Shown piece after piece: positions 7,207 through 14,183 of a DNA stretch of 30,803 bases; position 1 is the stretch's first letter; each line of letters opens with the position of its first letter. A program made the position numbers and the translations under genes. Source of the stretch: Prosthecobacter debontii (lineage in GTDB: Bacteria > Verrucomicrobiota > Verrucomicrobiia > Verrucomicrobiales > Akkermansiaceae); contig CAMCXJ010000004.1 in the NCBI GenBank assembly GCA_945883455.1, positions 1-30,803 on the forward strand, read 5' to 3'. The notes under the pieces were generated by a model. That model saw only the letters and a program-made list of their open reading frames with translations. It did not search any database and was not told the DNA's origin.

Positions 7207-7782
7207 ATGTCCGCCGCCCTTGCCAATGATCTCCCCGCACTGCACGAAACGCTTGGTGCAGGCATCCTTTCGGAAACCGAATTCCGGGGTGAGACGACAC
7301 TTCTGCTTTCGCTCGAAGCGCTGCCGAAAGCTCTCGCTCTTTGCAAGGACAAGCTCGGCTTCGAGCTGCTGCTCGACATCTCCTCGCTCGACCACTTTGG
7401 TGAAGATCCGCGTTTCGAGGTGGTTTATGAGCTCGCCTCGCTCGACGACACGCGCCACCTGAGGCTCAAGACCAAGGTTTCCGAGGACGAGTCCGTGCCC
7501 ACCGCCATTCATCTGTGGAAAGGAGCGGACTGGCATGAGCGCGAGGTCTGGGACATGATGGGCATCCCGTTTTCCGGCCACCCGAACCTCAAGCGTATCC
7601 TGTTGTGGGAGGGCTACCCGTTCTTCCCGCTGCGCAAGGATTTTCCGCTCGCCGGGCGTCCCACCGACATGCCGGACGTGGCCTTCACCGGCGTCGCACC
7701 GCTGGAAGGCGGCCCGTTCGTGACCGCGCCCGGCGGCGAAACCGTCGCCAAGCGCGAGCCGAGGGCGAGGCACCAGGAGTAG
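7207..7782 (+). CDS. nuoC: NADH-quinone oxidoreductase subunit C
   Basis: The 191-residue protein shows the NuoC (30 kDa subunit) signature: HEREVWDMMGIPFSGHPNLK followed by RILLWEGYPFFPLRKDFPL. It forms part of the peripheral arm of complex I with NuoB and NuoD. It is a stand-alone NuoC, not a NuoCD fusion, since it stops after the signature and a short tail. Its leader (7167-7206) is AT-rich with no Shine-Dalgarno sequence, and an AT-rich inverted pair of repeats follows its stop. Confidence 0.95.
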   Translation: MSAALANDLPALHETLGAGILSETEFRGETTLLLSLEALPKALALCKDKLGFELLLDISSLDHFGEDPRFEVVYELASLDDTRHLRLKTKVSEDESVPTAIHLWKGADWHEREVWDMMGIPFSGHPNLKRILLWEGYPFFPLRKDFPLAGRPTDMPDVAFTGVAPLEGGPFVTAPGGETVAKREPRARHQE

Positions 7783-7784
7783 GG

Positions 7785-7814
7785 AAACTTTAAACTTTAA
7801 ATTTTAAGCTCTAA
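7785..7814 (-). repeat. 30-bp AT-rich repeat, copy 3 (after nuoC)
   Basis: Read on the minus strand it matches the secY copy at about 28 of 30 positions. It starts three bases after the nuoC stop and faces copy 4 as an inverted pair (about 26 of 30 pairing), so the nuoC transcript can form a long AT-rich hairpin here. Confidence 0.72.
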
Positions 7815-7841
7815 GGAAGAGGGCTTCGCACTCATCTAGGT

Positions 7842-7871
7842 TTAGGGTTTGAAATTTAAAGTTTAGAGTTT
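7842..7871 (+). repeat. 30-bp AT-rich repeat, copy 4 (ROK gene leader)
   Basis: It matches the secY copy at about 26 of 30 positions on the plus strand, 30 bases before the ROK gene start. It pairs with copy 3 across a 27-base spacer. Confidence 0.68.
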
Positions 7872-7901
7872 TTCGTATGTTTTCCTCTGCGTTCCTTTGC
7901 G

Positions 7902-9314
7902 ATGAATCTAGATCACATCCCCATCCAGATCGCCATGCACCCTGCGCCCTATCCCGCCATCAAGGCGCCGCTCGACCCAGGTTTTCTGCCCGCGGTGCTG
8001 TTCAACCGTCACTACCTGGAAACCGCCCGCGCTACCGGGCAGGCCGTGCCACTTGTGATCGGTCTAGAGCGCGAGGGCGGGCTGGTTTCCCGCTTCGAGA
8101 CTTCCGTCATACCGGATGGCGGTGAGGAAACCCTGCGTTACGTCGAGCGCATCGTGAAGTTTCTGCTTTGGGCACGTGGCGGCTGGAAGCTACAGATCGG
8201 CGGACCGAAGGCCATCGGCACTTTCATCCGCAAGACCTATTCACTGTGCGGCGGGCGTAAGTTCGATGTGGAAATGATGGAGCTCGCCTACGGGAAAAAG
8301 TTCGAGGTCGAGGTCACCACGGCGGACAAGGTTTATGCGGCGCGGGACATGGAGCTGCCGGTGGGCGGGCACATGAAAGGCTGCCGGATCGGCTTCGATC
8401 TGGGTGCCAGCGATTTCAAGGTCTCCGCCGTGATCGACGGCGAGGCGGTGTTCACTGAGGAGACCCCGTGGGATCCTAAGTCTCAGGCCGACCCCGGTTA
8501 TCACTACCACAACATCTCCGCCGCGCTGCACCGCGCCGCCGCGCACATGCCGCGCGTTGATGCGATCGGCGGTAGTTCGGCCGGTATCGTGGTGGACAAC
8601 GAGATTCGTGTCGCGTCCCTGCTGCGCGCGATCCCGAAGAAACTTTTCCCCACCGCCGCCGCTGTTTTCAAGCGCATCCAGAGAGAATGGAACGTGCCGA
8701 TGACGGTGATGAACGACGGCGATGTCACCGCGCTGGCGGGTGCGCTTTCGCTGGGGAAAAACGGCATGTTCGGCCTCGCGATGGGATCGAGCGAGGCGGT
8801 GGGTTTCATCGATGGCAAAGGCCGCATCCTCGGCTGGCTCAATGAGCTCGCCTTCGCACCCGTCGACTACAATCCCAAGGCTCCGGCCGACGAGTGGTCG
8901 GGCGATGCCGGCGTCGGCGCGCTCTATTTTTCCCAGCAGGCGGTGAACAAGCTTCTGCCCGCTGCGAAGATCAAGCTCCCCGCGAAAATGGGCCTGCCCG
9001 AGCGCCTCGTCGAGGTGCAGAAACTCATGGCGCAGGGCGACGCGCGCGCTGCGAAAATCTATGAAACGATAGGCGTCTATCTTGGATACACGATCCCGCA
9101 TTACGCCGATTTCTACAACTACTCGCAAATGCTCGTGCTCGGGCGCGTCACCACTGGCGAGGGTGGCGATGTCGTGATTAGAAAAGCGCGGGATGTTCTC
9201 GAAAAGGAATTTCCCGAGATCGCCGCGCGTGTCACCATGCACGTGCCGGACGAGAAAACCCGCCGCGTAGGCCAAGCCGTCGCCGCCGCCAGCTTGCCGA
9301 AAACGCGGAAGTGA
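7902..9314 (+). CDS. ROK-family protein with extra N-terminal domain, predicted sugar kinase
   Basis: The 470-residue protein has a ROK (actin-like ATPase) domain from about residue 161: phosphate-1 loop CRIGFDLGASDFKVSAVIDG, a GGSSAGIVVDN segment, the catalytic-Asp region VMNDGDVTALAGALSLG (D272) and a GLAMGSSEAVGFID phosphate-2 region. The Cys/His zinc motif (GHCGCxGC type) of most ROK kinases is absent; the equivalent stretch reads NELAFAPVDYNP. Residues 1-160 form a separate, unrecognised domain. It lies five bases before a PIG-L deacetylase and in one operon with nagB, pointing to an amino-sugar substrate such as GlcNAc. A non-enzymatic regulator is the alternative, but no helix-turn-helix is seen. 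Confidence 0.82.
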   Translation: MNLDHIPIQIAMHPAPYPAIKAPLDPGFLPAVLFNRHYLETARATGQAVPLVIGLEREGGLVSRFETSVIPDGGEETLRYVERIVKFLLWARGGWKLQIGGPKAIGTFIRKTYSLCGGRKFDVEMMELAYGKKFEVEVTTADKVYAARDMELPVGGHMKGCRIGFDLGASDFKVSAVIDGEAVFTEETPWDPKSQADPGYHYHNISAALHRAAAHMPRVDAIGGSSAGIVVDNEIRVASLLRAIPKKLFPTAAAVFKRIQREWNVPMTVMNDGDVTALAGALSLGKNGMFGLAMGSSEAVGFIDGKGRILGWLNELAFAPVDYNPKAPADEWSGDAGVGALYFSQQAVNKLLPAAKIKLPAKMGLPERLVEVQKLMAQGDARAAKIYETIGVYLGYTIPHYADFYNYSQMLVLGRVTTGEGGDVVIRKARDVLEKEFPEIAARVTMHVPDEKTRRVGQAVAAASLPKTRK

Positions 9315-9318
9315 TCGC

Positions 9319-10176
9319 ATGAATCTCCACCACCACACAGCATCCGTCTTCATCCCCGACAGCTTGCCTGAAACGGAAGCGCTCGCCCGCATCACCCACC
9401 TTGGGATTGGCGCACATCAGGACGATCTCGAGTTCATGGCCTTTCACGGTATCCTCACCTGTTTCGCTAGCACGGAGAAATGGTTCGGCGGCGTGACATG
9501 CACGAACGGGGCGGGTAGTTCGCGCACCGGTCCTTACGCGGATTTCACCGACGCACACATGATGTCCATCCGCCGCCAGGAGCAGAACACTGCGGCCGTG
9601 ATCGGCGGCTATGCGGCGATGATCCAGCTCGACCATCACAGCGGCGCGGTGAAATCCCCGTCCGCACCGGATTTGAAAAACGACCTCAAGGCGATCCTCG
9701 CTGCGAGCCTTCCGGAAGTCGTTTACACCCACAACCCCGCCGACAAGCACGACACCCACATCGGCGTCACCATTGCCGCCTTGCAAGCCATCCGCGAAAT
9801 GCCCCGCGAGCAACGCCCTCGGCAAGTCATCGGCTGCGAGGTCTGGCGCAATCTCGACTGGCTGCCGGATGACCAGAAAGTGCTCATGGATGTGAGCGGT
9901 CGCGACAACCTCTCCGCCGCGCTCAACGGTGTTTTCGACTCCCAGATCGCCGGGGGAAAACGCTATGACCTCGCCATCCACGGCCGTCGCGCCGCCAATG
10001 CTACGTTTTTCGATTCGCACTCCACGGATCAGGCTACTCAAGTCATTTTCGGTATGGATCTCACGCCGCTTGTGGCCGATGATACGCTTGACATCGCGGC
10101 ATTCACCGGCGCGCTTATCCTGCGGTTCCAGCAAGACGTGGCGGAAAAAATCAACGCCCGTTTGGGCAAAGCTTAA
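9319..10176 (+). CDS. PIG-L family (LmbE-like) deacetylase
   Basis: The 285-residue protein has the family metal site: GAHQDDLEF (H33, D35, D36) and the second motif THNPADKHDTHIGV (H138, D142, H144, H147). PIG-L enzymes are zinc-dependent N-deacetylases acting on GlcNAc-containing substrates such as GlcNAc-PI, mycothiol or bacillithiol precursors and chitobiose. The start is five bases after the ROK stop, and its TAA shares one base with the nagB ATG (TAATG), implying translational coupling. The context suggests it provides the deacetylation before NagB. No signal peptide is seen, so it acts in the cytosol. Confidence 0.9.
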   Translation: MNLHHHTASVFIPDSLPETEALARITHLGIGAHQDDLEFMAFHGILTCFASTEKWFGGVTCTNGAGSSRTGPYADFTDAHMMSIRRQEQNTAAVIGGYAAMIQLDHHSGAVKSPSAPDLKNDLKAILAASLPEVVYTHNPADKHDTHIGVTIAALQAIREMPREQRPRQVIGCEVWRNLDWLPDDQKVLMDVSGRDNLSAALNGVFDSQIAGGKRYDLAIHGRRAANATFFDSHSTDQATQVIFGMDLTPLVADDTLDIAAFTGALILRFQQDVAEKINARLGKA

Positions 10177-10946
10177 TGGAAATCATCATCAGAGACACGC
10201 CGGAAAGCGCCAGCACCGTCGCCGCGCGCATCATCGCCAAGCAGCTCCGCGACAAGCCCGCCGCGATCATCGGCCTCGCCACCGGCAGTACACCACTGCC
10301 CCTTTATCGCGCGCTCATCAGGATGGATCTCGATTGGAGCAAGGTCACCACCTTCAACCTCGACGAATACATCGGCCTCCCGCGCGAACACCCGCAGACC
10401 TACCACAGCTTTATGTGGGAAAACTTTTTCCGGCATACCAACATCCGTCTCGAGAGCGTCCATATCCCGGACGGAAATGTATCCGACATCCCACGTCATT
10501 GCGCGGAGTATGAGGAACGGATCCGTGCCGCAGGGGGCATCGATATCCAGGTGCTCGGCATCGGGACGGACGGCCACATCGGTTTTAACGAGCCGACCTC
10601 TTCGCTGGCCTCCCGCACCCGCATCAAGACCCTCACCCGCCAGACCCGCGCTGACAACGCCCGCTTCTTCGGCAGCGAGGACGAGGTGCCCAAGCACGTC
10701 ATCACCATGGGCATCGGCACGATCATGGAGGCGCGTATGAACCTCCTGCTCGCTTTCGGGGAAAACAAGGCTCGCGCGATTGCGGAAGCCGTCGAGGGGC
10801 CGGTCACCTCGTTCAACCCGGCCTCTGCCCTGCAGATGCATCCGGTGGTCAAGGTCTGCCTCGACGAACCCGCCGCCACCGGCCTGAAACGCGCGGACTA
10901 CTACCGCTGGGTGGATGCCAACAAGCCCGCTTGGCAGGTGTTCTGA
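10176..10946 (+). CDS. nagB: Glucosamine-6-phosphate deaminase
   Basis: The 256-residue enzyme converts glucosamine-6-phosphate to fructose-6-phosphate and ammonia. It has the FNLDEYIGLP motif (D63) and the catalytic GIGTDGHIGFNEP segment with D132, H134 and E139, matching E. coli D141/H143/E148. SSLASRTRIKTL and the C-terminal ALQMHP motif also agree. Its ATG overlaps the stop of the PIG-L gene by one base, making a three-gene operon. The length is close to the 242-266 residues usual for NagB. Confidence 0.96.
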   Translation: MEIIIRDTPESASTVAARIIAKQLRDKPAAIIGLATGSTPLPLYRALIRMDLDWSKVTTFNLDEYIGLPREHPQTYHSFMWENFFRHTNIRLESVHIPDGNVSDIPRHCAEYEERIRAAGGIDIQVLGIGTDGHIGFNEPTSSLASRTRIKTLTRQTRADNARFFGSEDEVPKHVITMGIGTIMEARMNLLLAFGENKARAIAEAVEGPVTSFNPASALQMHPVVKVCLDEPAATGLKRADYYRWVDANKPAWQVF

Positions 10947-11024
10947 ACGGGTGTGGCGGGCATACGATTACGTCGCATCCGCCCAAAAAAGTTCGGCTGG
11001 TGGATATTGATTCTTGGCAGAATC

Positions 11025-11030
11025 TGGAGG
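11025..11030 (+). promoter_or_regulatory. Shine-Dalgarno sequence of purN
   Basis: TGGAGG ends 11 bases before the purN ATG. It is one of very few recognisable Shine-Dalgarno motifs upstream of genes in this window. Confidence 0.5.
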
Positions 11031-11041
11031 TTCTCTAAACC

Positions 11042-11629
11042 ATGGGCATGATTACCCTTGGAATTCTCGGCTCCGGTGCCGGATCGAACATGCAGGCGAT
11101 CCTCGATGCTATCGATGCCGGGGCTTTGGATGCTCGGGTCGGCATTGTGCTTTCCGATCACCCTGATGCCCACATCCTCGAGCGAGCGGAGCTGAAAGGC
11201 ATCCGCGCCGGGGTGATCGACTGTTCGGGACACAGCATGAAATTTCCCGATGTGGCGCAGGAAGAAACGGCGCGAAAACTCCGGGAGGCGGGGGTGGAGT
11301 TGGTCTGCCTCGCCGGTTTCATGCGCATGGTAAAACGCCCGCTTCTGGATGCCTTCCCCTCCCGCATTCTAAATATCCACCCTTCCCTACTCCCTGTTTT
11401 CCCCGGCCTTGAGGCATGGCGGCAGGCGGTGGAGGCGGGCGTTTCCGAAAGCGGCGTGACGGTGCATCTGGTCGACGCCGGGATGGACACCGGGTTGATC
11501 TTAGGGCAGGAACGAGTCTCTGTTTTTCCCGATGACACGCCGGAGATGTTACACGCCCGCTTGCAGGCTGCCGAGCATCGCCTTTACCCGGCCGTAATCG
11601 GTAGATACGCGGCCCAACTCATGCAATGA
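11042..11629 (+). CDS. purN: Phosphoribosylglycinamide formyltransferase
   Basis: The 195-residue protein transfers a formyl group from 10-formyl-tetrahydrofolate to GAR in purine synthesis. The catalytic residues are present: N111 and H113 in ILNIHPSLLPVFPG and D149 in VDAGMDTGLIL. The N-terminal LGILGSGAGSNMQAI binds the phosphate. The TGA overlaps the ATG of the next gene (ATGA at 11626-11629), so moxR is translationally coupled. An alternative start at the second ATG (11048) would remove two residues. Other pur genes are not nearby. Confidence 0.96.
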   Translation: MGMITLGILGSGAGSNMQAILDAIDAGALDARVGIVLSDHPDAHILERAELKGIRAGVIDCSGHSMKFPDVAQEETARKLREAGVELVCLAGFMRMVKRPLLDAFPSRILNIHPSLLPVFPGLEAWRQAVEAGVSESGVTVHLVDAGMDTGLILGQERVSVFPDDTPEMLHARLQAAEHRLYPAVIGRYAAQLMQ

Positions 11630-12543
11630 ACCCGAACCTCCTTACCCCGTTGCTGCGGCATCTCAGTGAAACCGTGATTGGTTCCGAAGAGGCCTCGCGT
11701 CTGCTACTCACCGCTCTGTTAGGAAATGGTCACGTGCTCATCGAGGGTGCGCCTGGGATCGGCAAGACGATGCTCGCCCACACTCTAGCTAGCTCGATGG
11801 GTGGAGTTTTCAAGCGCGTGCAGTTCACCCCGGATCTGTTGCCCTCCGATCTCCTCGGCTACAACCTCTACCGCTCCGCGACGGGCGGCTTCGAGTTCAT
11901 CCCCGGGCCGGTGTTTTCCAACTGCCTGCTAGCGGATGAGATCAACCGCACCTCGCCGCGGGTGCAGTCCGCCCTGTTGGAAAGCATGAACGAGGGCCGC
12001 GTGACCATCGACGGCATCACCCGCGATCTGCCCCGGCCCTTCATCGTGATCGCCACCCAAAACGACACCCATGCCACCGGCACTTTTCCGCTGCCGGAAC
12101 CGCAGCTAGATCGCTTTCTGCTCTCCCTCCGCATGACCCTGCCAGATGCGGGGAAACAAACGGAAATCCTGCTCTCCCACGCCGCGCGCGGGGCGGAGCC
12201 GGAGATGTCTCCCTCCTTCGGTCTCGATGGCGAAACGATCCTTGCCCTCCAGAAAAAAGCAGCGGAGCTTCCCGTCTCGGTGGCCGTCGCGCAATACATC
12301 ACCGCTCTTTGTGAGGCGCTGCGGCGGCTTGCGGGATCGAATGAGAGCGTCTCCGTCCGCGCCTCGCTGGCGATCTTACGCGCGGCCAGGACAAACGCGT
12401 TCCTCGAATCCGCACCCGCCGTTTATCCGGATCACGTGCAGGCGGTTTTCCCTGCGGTCATGCGCCACCGCATCCTTTCCGAGCAGGACTTCGATCCGCT
12501 GGAGCTGATCGCCATGGCGCTCGCGAAAACGGCGGTGCTCTAA
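11626..12543 (+). CDS. MoxR-family AAA+ ATPase
   Basis: The 305-residue ATPase has Walker A GAPGIGKTML (41-50), Walker B LLADEINRTSP (D104, E105), a sensor-1 region VIATQND and the PLPEPQLDRFLLSLRM segment typical of the MoxR group. MoxR ATPases act as chaperones, usually with DUF58 and VWA proteins. Here none of those partners follows: the next genes run on the opposite strand. It overlaps purN by four bases. It ends at a TAA that shares bases with the stop of a convergent small gene (CTAA, 12540-12543). Confidence 0.93.
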   Translation: MNPNLLTPLLRHLSETVIGSEEASRLLLTALLGNGHVLIEGAPGIGKTMLAHTLASSMGGVFKRVQFTPDLLPSDLLGYNLYRSATGGFEFIPGPVFSNCLLADEINRTSPRVQSALLESMNEGRVTIDGITRDLPRPFIVIATQNDTHATGTFPLPEPQLDRFLLSLRMTLPDAGKQTEILLSHAARGAEPEMSPSFGLDGETILALQKKAAELPVSVAVAQYITALCEALRRLAGSNESVSVRASLAILRAARTNAFLESAPAVYPDHVQAVFPAVMRHRILSEQDFDPLELIAMALAKTAVL

Positions 12544-12740
12544 ATCCTGGTGTTCGCAGCGTAGGTCATTTTCACCGTCGACCGCTGGAGAACGATGATG
12601 GTGAAAACACCGAGCACCGTGCCGAAAGGAAAGAACGCGCAGTTGATCACGAAATGGAAAACGGAGAGCAGGTGCAGGTGCGACTCGTCTTCCAGGTTGA
12701 TTTGGTGGGTGGGCATCGGCGGCGACTGGTTGAGCGTCAT
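12540..12740 (-). CDS. Small membrane protein, unknown function
   Basis: This 66-residue protein starts at the ATG MTLNQSPPMPTHQINLEDES and has one hydrophobic segment (HLLSVFHFVINCAFFPFG into the VLGVFTIIVL part). The acidic LEDESHLHLLSVFHFV start resembles the N-terminus of a small membrane family with a DxxHLxLLxxFHYV pattern that I recall from Verrucomicrobia and Planctomycetes; this is memory, not a search. The start is four bases after the zincin stop, so it is the third gene of a small operon. A longer frame up to 12920 is a shadow of the zincin gene. The stop overlaps that of the convergent moxR gene. Confidence 0.6.
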   Translation of the reverse strand: MTLNQSPPMPTHQINLEDESHLHLLSVFHFVINCAFFPFGTVLGVFTIIVLQRSTVKMTYAANTRI

Positions 12741-12744
12741 TGCA

Positions 12745-13101
12745 TCATTCAAGCCCGCGGTCCGCGATCTCGTCCTCATCCCAGCCGAGGTAATGCCCCA
12801 GCTCATGGAGATAGGTGGTGCCCACTTCGTCGCGGAAATCCTGTTCGTCACGCTCCGTGTATCCCCAGAGGTTTTCCACGAAGATACGGATGCGTGGCAT
12901 GGCGTCCGGACCGGGTTCATCGATCAGGGAGGCACCTTCGAAAAGCCCGAGGATGTCTTCGTCAAGACCGTCATCCGGCGCGGGCTTACTTTCATACGAT
13001 ACCGGGCACCCCTCCGCCTGTTCCTTCACGTCATCCGGCAAAACTTTCACGATCATCGCCACCTCGTCCTCGGCGATCTCGCAGAGCTCCTCGAAGTTCA
13101 T
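12745..13101 (-). CDS. Zincin-like metallopeptidase family protein
   Basis: The protein of about 118 residues ends with an extended zinc motif, HELGHYLGWDEDE (HExxHxxGxxD), characteristic of the short zincin-like metallopeptidase family (PF06262 type). These are small predicted cytosolic zinc proteases of unknown substrate. The start at 13101 (MNFEELCEIAEDE) fits homologues; a GTG at 13110 overlapping the preceding stop (GTGA) would add three residues and is possible. It is the middle gene of a minus-strand trio. Confidence 0.85.
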   Translation of the reverse strand: MNFEELCEIAEDEVAMIVKVLPDDVKEQAEGCPVSYESKPAPDDGLDEDILGLFEGASLIDEPGPDAMPRIRIFVENLWGYTERDEQDFRDEVGTTYLHELGHYLGWDEDEIADRGLE

Positions 13102-13106
13102 ACTGC

Positions 13107-13739
13107 TCACTCTGCGGGTTTTTCCTCTGCGGGTTTTTCCTCGCTCGCATCCTTTGGGGTGTCCTCTGCCGCTTCGGGTACGGATGGAGTCAGATTGGGA
13201 ATCGGGTCAAGGGTGAGGGGTGCGCCCGGAGCGGGGATAGGCGCGTTCGGATCAATGATGGTTGGGATGGAGCCGCCCGGAGGTTGGCCGTTCGCGTCCA
13301 GCGTGGGCAAGGGCTCCAAGGCACCGCCCTCTGGCAATGGTGGATACACCTGATAAGCTCCGTCGATGGGCACGAGGTCTGTTGTGGACGAAGACACCAT
13401 CACGGAAGGCACCCACCCCACCTCGCCGCTGTCGAGTTCGACTTTCACATAGGATCCGTCGTTGGAAACGATCTTCATATTGCTACCAAGACTGAGAAGC
13501 TTGTCAGCGTCCTCGTTGCCTTTGGGCTTAGCTTTGTAAAAAGCGGTGTTGGGAATGTTCGCGGTTACAAACTGCCCCGGCGTTATCGTTGGGCCATAGC
13601 TTGTGTCAGCTCTGTTCATGCCACTGCCCGGAACCTGTGTGGGATCAAAGTCGCCGTAGCTGCCATTGGCTGGGCTGTAAGTTCCGCAAGCCGCCAGAGT
13701 CAGAGCAACTGAAATAATGCCGAAGGTAGAAAATTTCAT
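13107..13739 (-). CDS. SH3-domain lipoprotein with Pro/Glu-rich tail
   Basis: The 210-residue product starts with a lipoprotein signal peptide (LTLAAC, cleavage before C18). Residues about 56-120 look like a bacterial SH3 domain: NTAFYKAKPKGN, a GSNMKIVSNDGSYVKVELDSG core and GEVGWVPSVMV. A Pro-rich region with a LDPIPNLTP stretch and a repeated EEKPAE tail follow. Such domains bind cell-wall peptides, so a periplasmic envelope role is inferred. Its stop lies next to the zincin start, and three genes likely form one transcript. Confidence 0.82.
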   Translation of the reverse strand: MKFSTFGIISVALTLAACGTYSPANGSYGDFDPTQVPGSGMNRADTSYGPTITPGQFVTANIPNTAFYKAKPKGNEDADKLLSLGSNMKIVSNDGSYVKVELDSGEVGWVPSVMVSSSTTDLVPIDGAYQVYPPLPEGGALEPLPTLDANGQPPGGSIPTIIDPNAPIPAPGAPLTLDPIPNLTPSVPEAAEDTPKDASEEKPAEEKPAE

Positions 13740-13796
13740 ACAGGCACAACCATGATACTTTAAGCGCGCCGGGTCAACTTTTCAATGGGTTGCGAT

Positions 13797-13901
13797 TTAG
13801 AGCCGCTCCACTGAGACCTCGATGCCCATCCGGTAGCCCGCGTAGGTCATCAAGAGAAAGCCGAAAGTTGTGCTAATCGAGATCCGTAGTAAATTGAAAT
13901 T
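13797..13901 (-). pseudogene. Possible 3' remnant of a membrane-protein gene
   Basis: On the minus strand a frame ending in TAA at 13797-13799 reads NLLRISISTTFGFLLMTYAG then YRMGIEVSVERL. The translation has a hydrophobic stretch and a protein-like charged tail, yet no start codon gives a usable length, and upstream it runs into the region of the plus-strand gene at 13902. It may be the surviving end of a deleted gene or simply chance coding. Confidence 0.25.
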
Positions 13902-14153
13902 ATGAAACGGAAATTCGCATGGATCGGAGCGATTCTCTCGGGATTGTATTTGCTTACGATTGGGCCATTGCCTTTCCCGGCGATGGATCCGCTGCCGTTT
14001 ATCGATGAAGTCGTTGCCCTCGGCATTTTTCTGAAATGCACTTCATACTTAGGTTATGACCTTAGGAAATGGTTGCCCTTGATGGGAAAAAAAGGCAATT
14101 ACAGCTCTGTCTCGCGCCAAGCTGGAAAGAAAGATGTCACCATCGACGTTTAA
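13902..14153 (+). CDS. Small hypothetical protein, possibly membrane-associated
   Basis: This 83-residue protein has a hydrophobic N-terminal segment (WIGAILSGLYLLTIGPLPFP) and a second moderately hydrophobic one (FIDEVVALGIFLKCTSYLGYDL), with a basic tail. The DPLPFIDEV element is reminiscent of YkvA/DUF1232-type small membrane proteins (DxIPDxxP/IDD pattern), but the match is weak. It lies 30 bases before the cytochrome/LRR gene on the same strand. No Shine-Dalgarno sequence is seen. Confidence 0.6.
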   Translation: MKRKFAWIGAILSGLYLLTIGPLPFPAMDPLPFIDEVVALGIFLKCTSYLGYDLRKWLPLMGKKGNYSSVSRQAGKKDVTIDV

Positions 14154-14183
14154 TGAACCATTCGTATCCCACCCGTTACCAAC

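Noticed and set aside
7841..7850. TTTAGGGTTT resembles a plant telomere repeat
   Set aside because: There is only one unit, and it is explained as part of the 30-bp AT-rich repeat copy 4.
8241..9395. Long minus-strand frame of 384 residues
   Set aside because: It is antisense to the ROK gene, with a composition typical of shadows in high-GC DNA.
12595..13712. Plus-strand frames of 252 and 352 residues
   Set aside because: The minus-strand frames in this span have a lipobox, an SH3-like domain and HExxH, while the plus-strand translations have no motif.
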